64,000 nucleotides of DNA from Methylobacterium sp. WSM2598 (GCF_000379105.1 NZ_KB900609.1:4555031-4619030), one strand, 5' to 3'. Shown: positions 44,375-57,069, numbered from the stretch's first letter. Numbers and translations are program-made. Notes: a model not told the origin generated them from the sequence alone.

Positions 44375-45100
44375 TTACGTCATGTACTGGCCACCATTGA
44401 TGGCCAGCGTGGATCCGGTGATGAAGCCGCCGTCCTCGCCAGCCAGAAACACCACCGCCCGCGCGATCTCCTCCGGCTGGCCCAGCCGTCCTACGGGGAT
44501 CTGCGGGATGATCTTGCTCTTCAGGATCTCCGGATCGATCGCCTGCACCATTTCCGTTCCAATGTAGCCCGGGCAGATGGCATTCACCGTGATTCCCTTG
44601 CTCGCGTTCTCCTGCGCCAGCGCCTTCACGAAGCCGATGTCCCCTGCCTTTGCAGCCGAATAGTTTACCTGCCCCGCTTGGCCCTTCTGCCCGTTAATGG
44701 ACGAGATCACGATCACCCGCCCCCAGCCGCGCGTGCGCATGCCCTCGATCACCGGCCGGGTCATGTTGAACAAGGAGTCCAGGTTGGTGCGCATGACCGC
44801 CGACCACTGCTCGCGGCTCATCTTGTGGAAGAAGCCGTCCCGCGTGATGCCGGCGTTGTTCACCAGGACGTCCACTGGGCCAGCCTCGCTTTCGACCTGC
44901 TTCACGCCGGCTGAGCAAGCATCGTAGTCGCCCACGTCCCACTTGAACACCGGGATGCCGGTTTCGGACTTGAAGCGCTGAGCGGCTTCGTCATTTCCGG
45001 CGTAGCTGGCCGCCACCGTGAAGCCATTCTCTTTCAGCGCCTTTGAGATCGCTGCCCCGATCGCACGGCTCCCGCCCGTCACCAATGCGACCCGCGCCAT
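44375..45100 (-). CDS. phaB: Acetoacetyl-CoA reductase
   Basis: Short-chain dehydrogenase reducing acetoacetyl-CoA to (R)-3-hydroxybutyryl-CoA with NADPH, the second step of PHB synthesis. The 241-residue product has the cofactor motif TGGSRAIGAAI at 8-18, NNAG at 81-84 and the catalytic Tyr147-Lys151 in VNYSAAKAG. The loops GITRDGFFHKM and SSINGQKGQAGQ are those of PhaB enzymes. It follows phaA by 97 bases. Its GC content is visibly lower than that of phaA, suggesting the two have different histories. Confidence 0.95.
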   Translation of the reverse strand: MARVALVTGGSRAIGAAISKALKENGFTVAASYAGNDEAAQRFKSETGIPVFKWDVGDYDACSAGVKQVESEAGPVDVLVNNAGITRDGFFHKMSREQWSAVMRTNLDSLFNMTRPVIEGMRTRGWGRVIVISSINGQKGQAGQVNYSAAKAGDIGFVKALAQENASKGITVNAICPGYIGTEMVQAIDPEILKSKIIPQIPVGRLGQPEEIARAVVFLAGEDGGFITGSTLAINGGQYMT

Positions 45101-45197
45101 AGCGTTTCCTCCTTTGTTCCCAATGTGCTTCGTCGGTCAGTGCCGATCGGCGGCTTAGACAGGGCGAGCCGCCGATCATCCGCTGGTCGTCCGATGA

Positions 45198-46370
<1,173 letters not shown>

Positions 46371-46550
46371 GAGTGTCTCCTCTGGTTTGCCTGTCCCCGT
46401 GCCTCACACAGTTCCAATTCTGACGTCGCGCACGGGCACTCGCTCGTAGACGACGTGACCGTGGCGGACAGCAACAGCTGCACCGAAGCGGTGACCGCCG
46501 AGACGCGGATCGGGCGGAGGGCTTGGCCCGGGCATCAGAAACTCCCCTTG

Positions 46551-48101
46551 CTAATGCAGTTTCACGCGAGGTTCGGTGCGGCGCGTCAGTCTACGAGCAA
46601 CGGTGTCGAGCATAACTCGCCACCAGCCGTGCAGGGCCGTCTGGTGCATCTTGTACAACGATCGATACATCAGGCGGGCGAAGTAGCCTTCAATGAACAA
46701 TCCTCGACCTCTGACGAAGCCCATCAGGTTCCCCACCGTGCTGTACTCGCCGAGCGATACAAGCGACCCGAAGTCCCGATAGCGGAACGGATCAAGCGGC
46801 CTTCCGGTGAGCCGACGGCGTATCTGCGCGACGACATGACTTGCTTGCTGATGCGCGGCTTGAGCACGAGGGGGAACCGGCTTGTTATCGCTCGGATTGA
46901 TCAGGAAGGCGCAGTCTCCAATGGCAAAGATGTTTTGATCGCTCGTGGTCTGCAGGGTCGGCGTCACCACGAGTTGATTGTTTCGACTCGTCTCGAGGCC
47001 GTCGATATTCTTCAGGAAGTCCGGGGCCTTGACCCCGGCCGCCCAGACCACAAGTTCGGAGGGGATGAAGTCGCCATCCGCCAAGGCGACCCCGTCGGGT
47101 CGGACCTGAACGACCCGCGCGCTCGTGCGCACGTCGATACCGAGGCCCTCCAAGAGCTGAGCCGCCCCCTTGGCGACCCGGGCCGGTACAGCGGGCAGAA
47201 TACGCTCGGCCGCTTCGACGAGCGTGATCTTGAGATCTCTGTCGGGATCGATGCGGTCGAGACCGTAGGCCACAACGTGGCGGGTCGTGCGGTGCAGTTC
47301 TGCGGCGAGTTCCGTGCCCGTCGCTCCCGCTCCGATGATGGTGACGTGCAACTGCCCGGGCCGCACTGGCTCGGGCTGTGCATGAGCCCGGATGAAGCGG
47401 TTCACGAGCCTCTGGTGGAAGCGGACGGCCTGCTCCTGCGTATCGAGCGAGATCGCGAACTCATTGACGCCGGGCGTGCCGAAATCATTGCCGGTGCTGC
47501 CGACGGCAATCACGAGAGTATCGTACGGAACAGCGCGCGCCGGCGTGACTTCCTGGCCCTCTGCATCGTAGCTGGCCGCCAGATAAATCTCACGGTCCGC
47601 CCGATTGAGGCCAGTCATCTCGCCGATACGGTAGCGAAAATGATGATCAGAAGCTTGCGCCAAATAGTCGACCGCGTCACGACCGACGTCCATTGTGCCA
47701 GCTGCCACCTCATGCAGGTGAGGCTTCCAGATATGGGTCCGGTTGCGCTCGACGAGGGTAATCTGCGCCTGCTTGCCTCTTCCTAAGGTGTCGCCCAGCT
47801 TAGTGGCCAACTCGAGACCTGCCGCCCCTCCCCCTGCAATCACGATGTGATGGAGAGACGGGTCAGGAATCCAGATCCGGGCGGGCCTGCTTGTGCCGGT
47901 AGGCTCCCTGGCTGTGGACGAGGAGATTGGCAGGTCCGGAGTCGCCAAGCTCTGTTGGCTACCCTCAGCGCCACCGTTCCGATCCGCATCCAGGGGCCCT
48001 GCCACGGTCTCCCGGTTGGCGAGTGTGTCAGGGGTAACCTGTTCAGCGGGTCCGCCCATCGTAGTGGTCCCGAGTGATGGACCGCTCTCTGAAGGTGACA
48101 T
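46551..48101 (-). CDS. ndh: Type II NADH dehydrogenase
   Basis: Peripheral membrane flavoprotein passing electrons from NADH to quinone without pumping protons. The FAD motif HHIVIAGGGAAGLELATKLG is near residue 84, the NADH motif HVTIIGAGATGTELAAEL near 250, and IFAIGDCAFL near 385. The C-terminus (LMYRSLYKMHQTALHGWWRV) is amphipathic and likely membrane-binding. The product is 516 residues; the first 80 are a polar Ser/Thr/Pro-rich extension absent from typical Ndh proteins (about 430 residues). It lies between dctA and phaA. The CIO-type oxidase encoded nearby would complete a non-pumping respiratory branch. Confidence 0.9.
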   Translation of the reverse strand: MSPSESGPSLGTTTMGGPAEQVTPDTLANRETVAGPLDADRNGGAEGSQQSLATPDLPISSSTAREPTGTSRPARIWIPDPSLHHIVIAGGGAAGLELATKLGDTLGRGKQAQITLVERNRTHIWKPHLHEVAAGTMDVGRDAVDYLAQASDHHFRYRIGEMTGLNRADREIYLAASYDAEGQEVTPARAVPYDTLVIAVGSTGNDFGTPGVNEFAISLDTQEQAVRFHQRLVNRFIRAHAQPEPVRPGQLHVTIIGAGATGTELAAELHRTTRHVVAYGLDRIDPDRDLKITLVEAAERILPAVPARVAKGAAQLLEGLGIDVRTSARVVQVRPDGVALADGDFIPSELVVWAAGVKAPDFLKNIDGLETSRNNQLVVTPTLQTTSDQNIFAIGDCAFLINPSDNKPVPPRAQAAHQQASHVVAQIRRRLTGRPLDPFRYRDFGSLVSLGEYSTVGNLMGFVRGRGLFIEGYFARLMYRSLYKMHQTALHGWWRVMLDTVARRLTRRTEPRVKLH

Positions 48102-48134
48102 CAGTCGACCTCCGCCCGTCCTGGGTTGCTAAGC

Positions 48135-48153
48135 GGCCGGGATGTGCCCGGCC
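48135..48153 (-). terminator. Hairpin between dctA and ndh
   Basis: GGCCGGG and CCCGGCC form a 7-bp stem with a 5-base loop within the 79-base gap after dctA. It may reduce read-through into ndh. Confidence 0.4.
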
Positions 48154-48180
48154 ACGATGGTCTCGGTGGACCTCGTCCAC

Positions 48181-49515
48181 TCAACCGGTTGTTACCGCCA
48201 CCTCGACGTCGGATGGGTCGACGTCTCGGCTCAGTGCCGCGGCGAGTTTGTTGCGGTCGAGCTCGCCCTCCCACCAAGCCACCACAACGGTGGCCACGCC
48301 ATTGCCAGTGAAGTTCACCAGAGCGCGGCACTCGCTCATGAACTTGTCGATGCCGAGAAGGATGGCCATGCCCGGCACCAACGCCGGGTTGACGGTCGCC
48401 AGCGTCGCCGCGAGCGTGATGAAACCCGCGCCCGAGATGCCGCTGGCACCTTTCGAGGTCAGAAGAGCGACCAGCAGAATGGTTCCCTGTTGGCCCCAGG
48501 TGAGGTCGAAGCCCATCGCTTGCGCTATAAAGAGCGAGGCTAGGGTCATGTAGATGTTGGTGCCGTCGAGGTTGAACGAATAGCCTGTCGGAACCACAAG
48601 GCCGACAACCGACTTCGAGCAACCGAGCCGTTCAAGCTTTTCCATGAGAGCAGGCAATGCACTCTCGGACGAACTTGTTCCCAGCACGAGTAGAAGTTCG
48701 TCCTTAAGATATCCGATAAATTTGAAGATGTTGAATCCTGCGAGCCGTGCAATGATGCCGAGCACCCCGAAGACGAATATAGCGGACGTGATGTAGAAGA
48801 CGGCGATCAGACCGAACAGATTACCGAGCGCTTGGGGCCCGAACCGTCCGATTGTGTAGGCCATGGCGCCGAAAGCCCCGATCGGCGCAGCCTTCATCAC
48901 GATCGCGATCACCCCGAAAATAGCGTGAGCAGCATCATCGATGAAGCTGCGAATCGTGGCGCCGCGCTCGCCGAGGATCAGCAGTGAGAAGCCGAACAGG
49001 ATGGAAAACAGCAGAACCTGCAGGATGTCGCCCGCAGCAAAGGCCCCGACCACGCTGTCGGGGATGATGTGCAAGATGAAATCGACGGGCTTCTGCTCGC
49101 CGGCTTTCTTGGCGTAGACGGCGACGGCAGCGGCGTCAGCTGCTCCGCCGGAGAACCCGGCCCCCGGCTTGGCGACATTGCCGACGATCAAACCCACGAT
49201 GAGGGCGAAGGTTGAAACAACTTCAAAGTAGATGAGTGCCTTAAGGCCGACACGCCCCACCTTCTTGGCATCCTGAATGTGGGAGATGCCTGAGACGATA
49301 GTACAGAAGATGATCGGCGCAATGACCATTTTGATCAGTTTGATGAAGCCGTCACCCATTCCTTTGATCCAGTCGCTCTTGGCGTAGTCGGGCGAGAGCC
49401 ATCCGAACAGGATGCCAAGAACAATCGCGATCAGCACTTGGACATAGAGCAGTTTGTACCAGGGTTTTTGGCTCACTCTGGTCGGGGCGGTCGCACCCGC
49501 TGCAATGGTCGCCAT
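48181..49515 (-). CDS. dctA: C4-dicarboxylate transporter DctA
   Basis: Cation-coupled symporter importing succinate, fumarate and malate. The 444-residue product has the DAACS-family layout and marks: KMVIAPIIFCTIVSGI near residue 60, LGTSSSESALPALMEKLERLG near 275, and GYSFNLDGTNIYM near 305. The GAGGAGG before ATG 49515 fixes the start. It begins 28 bases after the maeB stop, so it may be co-transcribed with a malic enzyme. In rhizobia dctA is divergent from dctBD; here all three are on one strand, about 4 kb apart. No -24/-12 promoter is visible in the short gap before it. Confidence 0.96.
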   Translation of the reverse strand: MATIAAGATAPTRVSQKPWYKLLYVQVLIAIVLGILFGWLSPDYAKSDWIKGMGDGFIKLIKMVIAPIIFCTIVSGISHIQDAKKVGRVGLKALIYFEVVSTFALIVGLIVGNVAKPGAGFSGGAADAAAVAVYAKKAGEQKPVDFILHIIPDSVVGAFAAGDILQVLLFSILFGFSLLILGERGATIRSFIDDAAHAIFGVIAIVMKAAPIGAFGAMAYTIGRFGPQALGNLFGLIAVFYITSAIFVFGVLGIIARLAGFNIFKFIGYLKDELLLVLGTSSSESALPALMEKLERLGCSKSVVGLVVPTGYSFNLDGTNIYMTLASLFIAQAMGFDLTWGQQGTILLVALLTSKGASGISGAGFITLAATLATVNPALVPGMAILLGIDKFMSECRALVNFTGNGVATVVVAWWEGELDRNKLAAALSRDVDPSDVEVAVTTG

Positions 49516-49543
49516 GAGCTCCTCCTCAATTCTTTTTGCCAAG

Positions 49544-51865
49544 CTATGCGGCAGCGACTGCTGTCACCGCGGTCATGTTCACGATACCGCGCACGGTGAC
49601 TGTTGGCGTGAGAATATGGACCGGCTTGGCGGCCCCCAGCAGGATCGGCCCGACCGAGATGCCCTGCCCAGCCACCACCTTGAGGGCGTTGAACGTGATG
49701 TTCGCGGCGTCCAGGTTCGGCATGATGAGCAGGTTCGCTTGTGCCGTCAGGCCCGCGTCCGGGAAGGTGCGCCTGAGGATCGGGAGGCTCAGGGCGGCGT
49801 CCGCGTGCATTTCGCCCTCAACCTCGAGGTCAGGCGCACGCTCGGCAATGAGCTCGAGCGCATCCCGCATTTTGCGGGCCGAGGGATCATCGGCGGTGCC
49901 GAAACTGGAGTGCGAGAGCAGCGCCGCGCGCGGCGTTTGCCCGAAGCGGCGCATCTCGGCGGCCGCGAGCACCGTCATCGCGGCGATTTCTTCTGCCGTC
50001 GGATCGAGATGGATGTACGGATCGCAGATGAAGACCGTGTGCCGCGGCAGTTGGAGGAGGCCCATGGCAGCAAAGCCCTGAGCGCCCTCTCTCAAGCCGA
50101 TGACGCGTTCCACGACGCTCAGATGCGCAGCGTAAGACCCGGACAGCCCGCAGAGCAGACCATCAGCCTTACCCATCCTCACCAGCATCGCGCCTATGAG
50201 CGAGCCGTTGCGGCGCATCTCGGCAGCGGCGGTAGCGTGTGACAGGCCGCGCCGCCGACCTAGTTTATAGTAGGCTTCGGCGGCCTCAGCGACGAAACCT
50301 TCGTCGTCGATACTGGCGACCTCGAGGTCCCGGCCGATCTGGACCCGCAAACCGAGGTCTTGCAGCTTGGCACTGATCGTCTCCGGGCGTCCGACCAGGA
50401 TTGGTTTACCCAATCGTTCGTCGACCACCACTTGCACGGCCCGCAGCACGCGGTCGTCCTCGCCCTCGGCGTAGACGATGCGCCGCGGATCGCCCTCCGC
50501 CGCTGCCGCGAAGACGGGCTGCATGACCGTGCCAGACGTATAGACGAAGCTCTGGAGCGAGCGCCGGTAACGTTCGATGTCCGCGAAAGGCCGCGTGGCC
50601 ACGCCGCTATCGATCGCTGCCTGCGCCACCGCCGGGGCGACGCGCAGAATTAACCGGGGATCGAACGGCCGCGGGATCAGATAGTCGGGCCCGAAGCGTA
50701 GATCCTGTGTGCCATAGGCTGCGCTGACCATGTCCGACTGCTCGGCTTGCGCCAGTTCCGCGATGGCACGCACGGCGGCCAGCTTCATCTCCTCGCTGAT
50801 TGCGGTCGCACCGACATCGAGCGCACCGCGGAAGATGAACGGGAAGCAGAGAACGTTATTGACTTGGTTCGGGTAATCGGATCGTCCGGTCGCGATGATG
50901 GCGTCGGACCTTACCGCCTTGGCAGCTTCGGGCCGGATCTCCGGATCCGGATTGGCGAGCGCCAGGATGAGCGGACGGCTCGCCATCGTCTTGACCATGT
51001 CTGGCTTGAGTACACCAGCCATGGAGACGCCAAGAAAAATATCGGCCGCTTCGACCGCATCCGCGAGGGTGCGGGCCGAGGTCTCACGCGCGTAAGCCGC
51101 CTTTTGTTCGTCGAGCGACCCCAGCCGCTCGTTCGTCAGAACTCCCCGGCTGTCCGTGACCAGAATATTCTCTTTCCTTGCGCCCAGCCCGACCAGGAGA
51201 TTGAGGCAGGCGATCGCTGCCGCGCCCGCGCCGGAACAGACAACCTTCACATCCTCGATCCGTTTGCCGACCACCTTCAGGCCGTTGAGCACGGCCGCGG
51301 CAGCAACGATCGCGGTGCCATGTTGGTCGTCGTGGAAAACCGGGATCTTCATGCGCTCGCGCAGCCGAGTCTCGATCACGAAGCACTCAGGCGCCTTGAT
51401 ATCCTCGAGATTAATACCGCCGAACGTTGGCTCCAGGCTGGCGATAATATCGACAAGCCTGTCGACGTCGGTTTCGTCGATCTCGATGTCGAAGACGTCA
51501 ATGCCGGCGAATTTTTTGAAAAGGCAGCCCTTGCCTTCCATCACCGGCTTGCCGGCGAGCGCCCCGATGTTGCCGAGACCGAGCACCGCGGTGCCGTTGG
51601 AGATGACCGCCACCAGGTTGCCGCGCGAGGTTAGGCTCGACGCCTCGGCTGGGTCGCGCTTGATCGCCATGCAGGCGGCCGCGACGCCGGGCGAGTAGGC
51701 CAACGCCAGGTCGCGCTGGGTGGTCATGTCTTTCGTGGGCAGGACCGAGATTTTTCCAGGTGTCGGGAATCGATGGTAATCCAGGGCGGCACGGGTCAGG
51801 ACATCGTCGGTGCCTGCCTCGTCGTTAGCCTCGCCGGGCGTTCTGAGGTTCATCTCTTCGCTCAC
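49544..51865 (-). CDS. maeB: Malic enzyme of the MaeB type with C-terminal phosphotransacetylase-like domain
   Basis: Decarboxylates malate to pyruvate with reduction of NADP or NAD. The 773-residue product has an N-terminal malic domain (KISVLPTKDMTTQRDLALAY, YSPGVAAACMAIKRDP, VFHDDQHGTAIVAAAAVLNG) and a C-terminal PTA-like domain from about 430 (RIVYAEGEDDRVLRAVQVVV onward), which is usually regulatory and without PTA activity. This is the DME/TME layout of rhizobia. GTG start at 51865 with GAGGAG upstream. Cofactor preference cannot be read off. It lies between a second malic enzyme gene and dctA, 28 bases from the latter. Confidence 0.94.
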   Translation of the reverse strand: MSEEMNLRTPGEANDEAGTDDVLTRAALDYHRFPTPGKISVLPTKDMTTQRDLALAYSPGVAAACMAIKRDPAEASSLTSRGNLVAVISNGTAVLGLGNIGALAGKPVMEGKGCLFKKFAGIDVFDIEIDETDVDRLVDIIASLEPTFGGINLEDIKAPECFVIETRLRERMKIPVFHDDQHGTAIVAAAAVLNGLKVVGKRIEDVKVVCSGAGAAAIACLNLLVGLGARKENILVTDSRGVLTNERLGSLDEQKAAYARETSARTLADAVEAADIFLGVSMAGVLKPDMVKTMASRPLILALANPDPEIRPEAAKAVRSDAIIATGRSDYPNQVNNVLCFPFIFRGALDVGATAISEEMKLAAVRAIAELAQAEQSDMVSAAYGTQDLRFGPDYLIPRPFDPRLILRVAPAVAQAAIDSGVATRPFADIERYRRSLQSFVYTSGTVMQPVFAAAAEGDPRRIVYAEGEDDRVLRAVQVVVDERLGKPILVGRPETISAKLQDLGLRVQIGRDLEVASIDDEGFVAEAAEAYYKLGRRRGLSHATAAAEMRRNGSLIGAMLVRMGKADGLLCGLSGSYAAHLSVVERVIGLREGAQGFAAMGLLQLPRHTVFICDPYIHLDPTAEEIAAMTVLAAAEMRRFGQTPRAALLSHSSFGTADDPSARKMRDALELIAERAPDLEVEGEMHADAALSLPILRRTFPDAGLTAQANLLIMPNLDAANITFNALKVVAGQGISVGPILLGAAKPVHILTPTVTVRGIVNMTAVTAVAAA

Positions 51866-51901
51866 TGGCGTCTCCTCGCGACTGGGCGCTTTTGCGCCTG
51901 T

Positions 51902-52001
51902 TCTGTCTAGCTCCAGGCGATCGGGTTGCGGGCGGCTGGAGCTCTACTGGAAATCTGTCTAGATCGACGGTCACACGATATCTGCAGATTGGTCTATCTA
52001 G
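51902..52001. repeat. Three TCTRTCTAG repeats upstream of maeB
   Basis: TCTGTCTAG at 51902-51910 and 51954-51962, and TCTATCTAG at 51993-52001, all within the 146-base gap between the two malic enzyme genes. Spacing is 52 and 39 bases. They may be binding sites for a regulator of maeB-dctA. Confidence 0.45.
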
Positions 52002-52011
52002 TTTTCCGCAG

Positions 52012-53745
52012 TCAATTAATGCGTCGGTACGGTCGATAGAGTGGCGCCCACATTTTGTTTCGGATTTTCTGATACATATCGCCAGCGTCCATCGCTTCGG
52101 TCAGGCCGTCATTCCGCGCCTGCAGGGCGACTGCTTGTGCTACCCGCAGCGACACGTCCCGCAAGTCCGAGACATTTGGCAGTAAATTGGCGTTAGGATT
52201 GAGTCGCGCTGGCGAGATGTCCGCCAGAGCACGTGCGGCGGCCATCAGCATGGCGTCCGAGACTCGCCGCGCCCGGACGGCGATGGCGCCGAGTCCGATG
52301 CCAGGGAAGACATAGGAGTTGTTGGTCTGATCCACCCGGACGTACATTCCGTTTTTAAGAAGCGCTGGGAACGGGCTGCCCGTGCCGATCACCGCTCGGC
52401 CCTCAGTCCAGGCCATGAGGTCGGCGGGCGTCGCCTCGGCCCGCGATGTCGGATTGGACAACGGGAAGATAACCGGCCGTTTCACTGACGCCGCCATGGC
52501 TCGCACCACGTTCTCGGGGAAGGCCCCTGGCTGGCCCGACACGCCGATCAGCACAGTGGGCTTGGCGTTGTGTACCACGTCGCTAAGCCCGATCCGGCTC
52601 TCGTTCTCCAGGACCCAATCCGCCACCGCGTCGCGAGGTTGTATGAAGCGCTCCTGGAACGGCAGGAGGTCCGGCATGCCCTCGACCAAGAGACCGTCGC
52701 GGTCGATCAGGTAGAAGCGCCGGCGCGCCTCCACCTCTGTGAGGCCGTCCTCGATCATAGCGCGTAAAAGCAGCGAACTGATGCCGGTCCCAGCCCCGCC
52801 CGCGCCTACGACGGCGACCCGCTGCTCCCGCATTGGCAGGCCCGTGACGTTCACGGCCGCCAGCAGAGCGCCGGCGGCAACAACCGCCGTGCCCTGGATA
52901 TCATCATTGAAAGTGCAGAGCCGGTCGCGGTAGCGCTCCAACAGCCGGGTCGCGTTGTCGCGTGCAAAGTCCTCCCACTGCAGCAGGACGTGTGGCCAGC
53001 GCTCCGTCACCGCTGAGACGAATGCTTCGATGAAGTCGTCGTACGGCTGGCCGCGCAGGCGCTCGTGACGCCAGCCGATGTAGAGCGGATCGGACAGGCG
53101 CTCAGGGTTGTTGGTGCCAACGTCGAGGAAGATTGGCAGTGTGGTTGCAGGGTGGAGGCCGCCGCAACCAGTGTAGAGCGACAGCTTCCCGATCGAGATC
53201 CCCATGCCACCCGCGCCTTGGTCACCGAGACCGAGGATGCGCTCTCCGTCCGTGACCACGATCGCCTCAACACTGTCGAACCGCGGATGAGCTAGGATGC
53301 GGGCGATACGCTGCTGGTGGGGGATGCTCAGGAACAGGCCTCGCGGCTTGCGGAACGCCTGGCTGAAGTGCTGGCAGCCGAGGCCGACTGTGGGCGTATA
53401 AACGATGGGCAACAGCTCTTCGAAGTGGCGCACCAGGAGAGCGTAGAACAGCACCTCGTTGGTGTCCTGCAAACCGCGCAGGAAGACGTAGCGCTCGAAG
53501 TCGTTCGGCAGCTGACGCATTGCCTGATAGCGTCGCGCAACCTGCTCGCCGAGGGTCGCAACCGTCGGCGGGAGAAGCCCGTGCAGCTCGAAAAGATCGC
53601 GTTCCTCCTCCGTAAAGGCGGTACCCTTGTTTAGCAGTGGATCGTTGAGGAGACTGTAGCCGCTGCTAGCGGTCTCGACATAAGAGCCAACTGAGGGTCC
53701 TAGATCATGCTCCGCACTCACTAAAATCTCTCCTTCTTTTTCCAA
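52012..53745 (-). CDS. maeA: NAD-dependent malic enzyme, SfcA/MaeA type
   Basis: Large single-domain malic enzyme converting malate to pyruvate and CO2 with NAD. At 577 residues it matches the E. coli SfcA/eukaryotic form. Marks are LPIVYTPTVGLGCQHFSQAF, VVTDGERILGLGDQGAGGMG, CTFNDDIQGTAVVAAGALLA and VAVVGAGGAGTGISSLLL. It is followed by the MaeB-type enzyme gene, so two unrelated-looking malic enzymes are side by side. The start could be a later in-frame codon; the first 10 residues are not conserved. Confidence 0.94.
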   Translation of the reverse strand: MEKEGEILVSAEHDLGPSVGSYVETASSGYSLLNDPLLNKGTAFTEEERDLFELHGLLPPTVATLGEQVARRYQAMRQLPNDFERYVFLRGLQDTNEVLFYALLVRHFEELLPIVYTPTVGLGCQHFSQAFRKPRGLFLSIPHQQRIARILAHPRFDSVEAIVVTDGERILGLGDQGAGGMGISIGKLSLYTGCGGLHPATTLPIFLDVGTNNPERLSDPLYIGWRHERLRGQPYDDFIEAFVSAVTERWPHVLLQWEDFARDNATRLLERYRDRLCTFNDDIQGTAVVAAGALLAAVNVTGLPMREQRVAVVGAGGAGTGISSLLLRAMIEDGLTEVEARRRFYLIDRDGLLVEGMPDLLPFQERFIQPRDAVADWVLENESRIGLSDVVHNAKPTVLIGVSGQPGAFPENVVRAMAASVKRPVIFPLSNPTSRAEATPADLMAWTEGRAVIGTGSPFPALLKNGMYVRVDQTNNSYVFPGIGLGAIAVRARRVSDAMLMAAARALADISPARLNPNANLLPNVSDLRDVSLRVAQAVALQARNDGLTEAMDAGDMYQKIRNKMWAPLYRPYRRIN

Positions 53746-53960
53746 GGAGCGGGCCGAAGTTTATCTGGACAGGGCTTTATTCCGGCTGCCTCTTAGCTTG
53801 ACTTTGGCCATCTCCCACGCCGTAGCCGGAGGTGTCACCCTACACGCTTCATTACGGTAACCTGCCATGCAGCGCCGGGCCTTTATTCGAGAACCGGCCG
53901 CCTGCACGGCCGCTCCCGTTCCGCGCCGAGATGCCAGTCGGAAATCAGCCAAAGTCGAGC

Positions 53961-55760
<1,800 letters not shown>

Positions 55761-55773
55761 GCGCCGCGTCTCC

Positions 55774-57069
55774 TCAGATCGCGAGCCGCCGCACGTCTTC
55801 CAGGACGTGGGCGAGGTGGCGGGTGAAGCGGGCCGCGAGCGCCCCGTCGATGACGCGGTGGTCGTAGGAGACCGAGAGCGGCAGCATCAGGCGCGGCTTG
55901 AACTCCGACCCGTCCCAGACCGGCGCCATCCTGGAGCGCACGACGCCGAGGATCGCCACCTCGGGCGCGTTGACGAGCGGCGTGAAGGCGGTGCCGCCGA
56001 TGCCGCCGAGCGACGAGATCGTGAAGCTCGCCCCCTGCATGTCGCCGCTGCCGAGCTTGCCGTCGCGGGCCTTCTTCGACAGGGCGCCGAGTTCCTGGCT
56101 GATCTCCTGGATGCCCTTGCGGTCGGCATCCTTGACGACGGGCACCACGAGCCCGTCCGGCGTGTCGACCGCCACCCCGACGTTGTAGTAGCGCTTGAGG
56201 ATCAGCGCCTCCTTGTCGGGCGACAGCGAGGCGTTGAACTCGGGGTGCTGGCGCAGGGCCGAGACCGAGGCCTTGATCAGGAAGGCCAGCAGCGTGACGC
56301 GGTAGCCCTTGTCCTTGGCGGCCTTGTCGAGGTCCTTGCGGTAGGCTTCGGTCTCGGTGATGTCGGCCTCGTCCTGGTGGGTGACGAGGGGCACGTTGAG
56401 CCAGGCCCGGTGCAGGTGCGGCCCCGAGATCTTCTTGATCCGGGCGAGCGGCTTGGTCTCGGTGGGGCCGAACTTCGAGAAGTCGACGGCCGGGATCTCC
56501 GGGATGCCCATGCCGCCCGAGGCCATCACGGCGCCGCCCGCGGCGGGCGCCGCCGCGCCGGTGAGGTGGCCCTTCACGTCCTCCTTGGTGATGCGGCCCT
56601 TCTCGCCGGTGCCCTTGATGGTGTTGAGGTCGACCCCGAGTTCGCGCGCGAGGCGGCGTACGGCGGGGCTGGCATGGACCTGCGAGAAGTCCGGGATCGC
56701 CGAGGCCGCCCGCGGGGCGCGGGCGGAGGCGGGCGCGAGGGCCGGCTCCTGCTTGGGCATCAGTGCGGCCGTATCGGCCGCCGGCGCGGCGCCGTTGCCC
56801 TTCGGCTCACTGCGCGGCGCAGCCGAGGCCTCATCTCCGCCCCTGAGCAGCAGGATCGGGTGCCCCTCCGAGACCTTGTCGCCGATCTTGATCAAGAGCT
56901 TCTCGACGACGCCGGCGGAGGGCGCGGGCACCTCCATCGTCGCCTTGTCGGACTCGAGCGAGATCAGCGGGTCGTCAGGTCCGATCGTGTCGCCCTCCTT
57001 CACGTGCACCTCGATGATCGGCACGTCCTTGAAATCCCCGATGTCCGGGATCTTGACCTCAGTCGCCAC
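55774..57069 (-). CDS. aceF: Dihydrolipoyllysine acetyltransferase (E2)
   Basis: Core of the pyruvate dehydrogenase complex, moving acetyl groups to CoA. The 431-residue product has one lipoyl domain (LESDKATMEVPAPSAG near 43), a peripheral-subunit-binding domain (ASPAVRRLARELGVDLNTIK near 132) and the catalytic domain with SYDHRVIDGALAARF near 400, holding the His-x3-Asp active site. GTG start at 57069 with GGAG upstream. It needs lipoate, supplied by lipA in the same cluster. It follows aceE after 269 bases that contain a hairpin. Confidence 0.95.
   Translation of the reverse strand: MATEVKIPDIGDFKDVPIIEVHVKEGDTIGPDDPLISLESDKATMEVPAPSAGVVEKLLIKIGDKVSEGHPILLLRGGDEASAAPRSEPKGNGAAPAADTAALMPKQEPALAPASARAPRAASAIPDFSQVHASPAVRRLARELGVDLNTIKGTGEKGRITKEDVKGHLTGAAAPAAGGAVMASGGMGIPEIPAVDFSKFGPTETKPLARIKKISGPHLHRAWLNVPLVTHQDEADITETEAYRKDLDKAAKDKGYRVTLLAFLIKASVSALRQHPEFNASLSPDKEALILKRYYNVGVAVDTPDGLVVPVVKDADRKGIQEISQELGALSKKARDGKLGSGDMQGASFTISSLGGIGGTAFTPLVNAPEVAILGVVRSRMAPVWDGSEFKPRLMLPLSVSYDHRVIDGALAARFTRHLAHVLEDVRRLAI

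Noticed and set aside
49516..49543. A sigma-54 promoter directly before dctA
   Set aside because: TTGGCAAAAAGAATTG is near but lacks the GC at the right spacing, so no -24/-12 promoter is claimed there.
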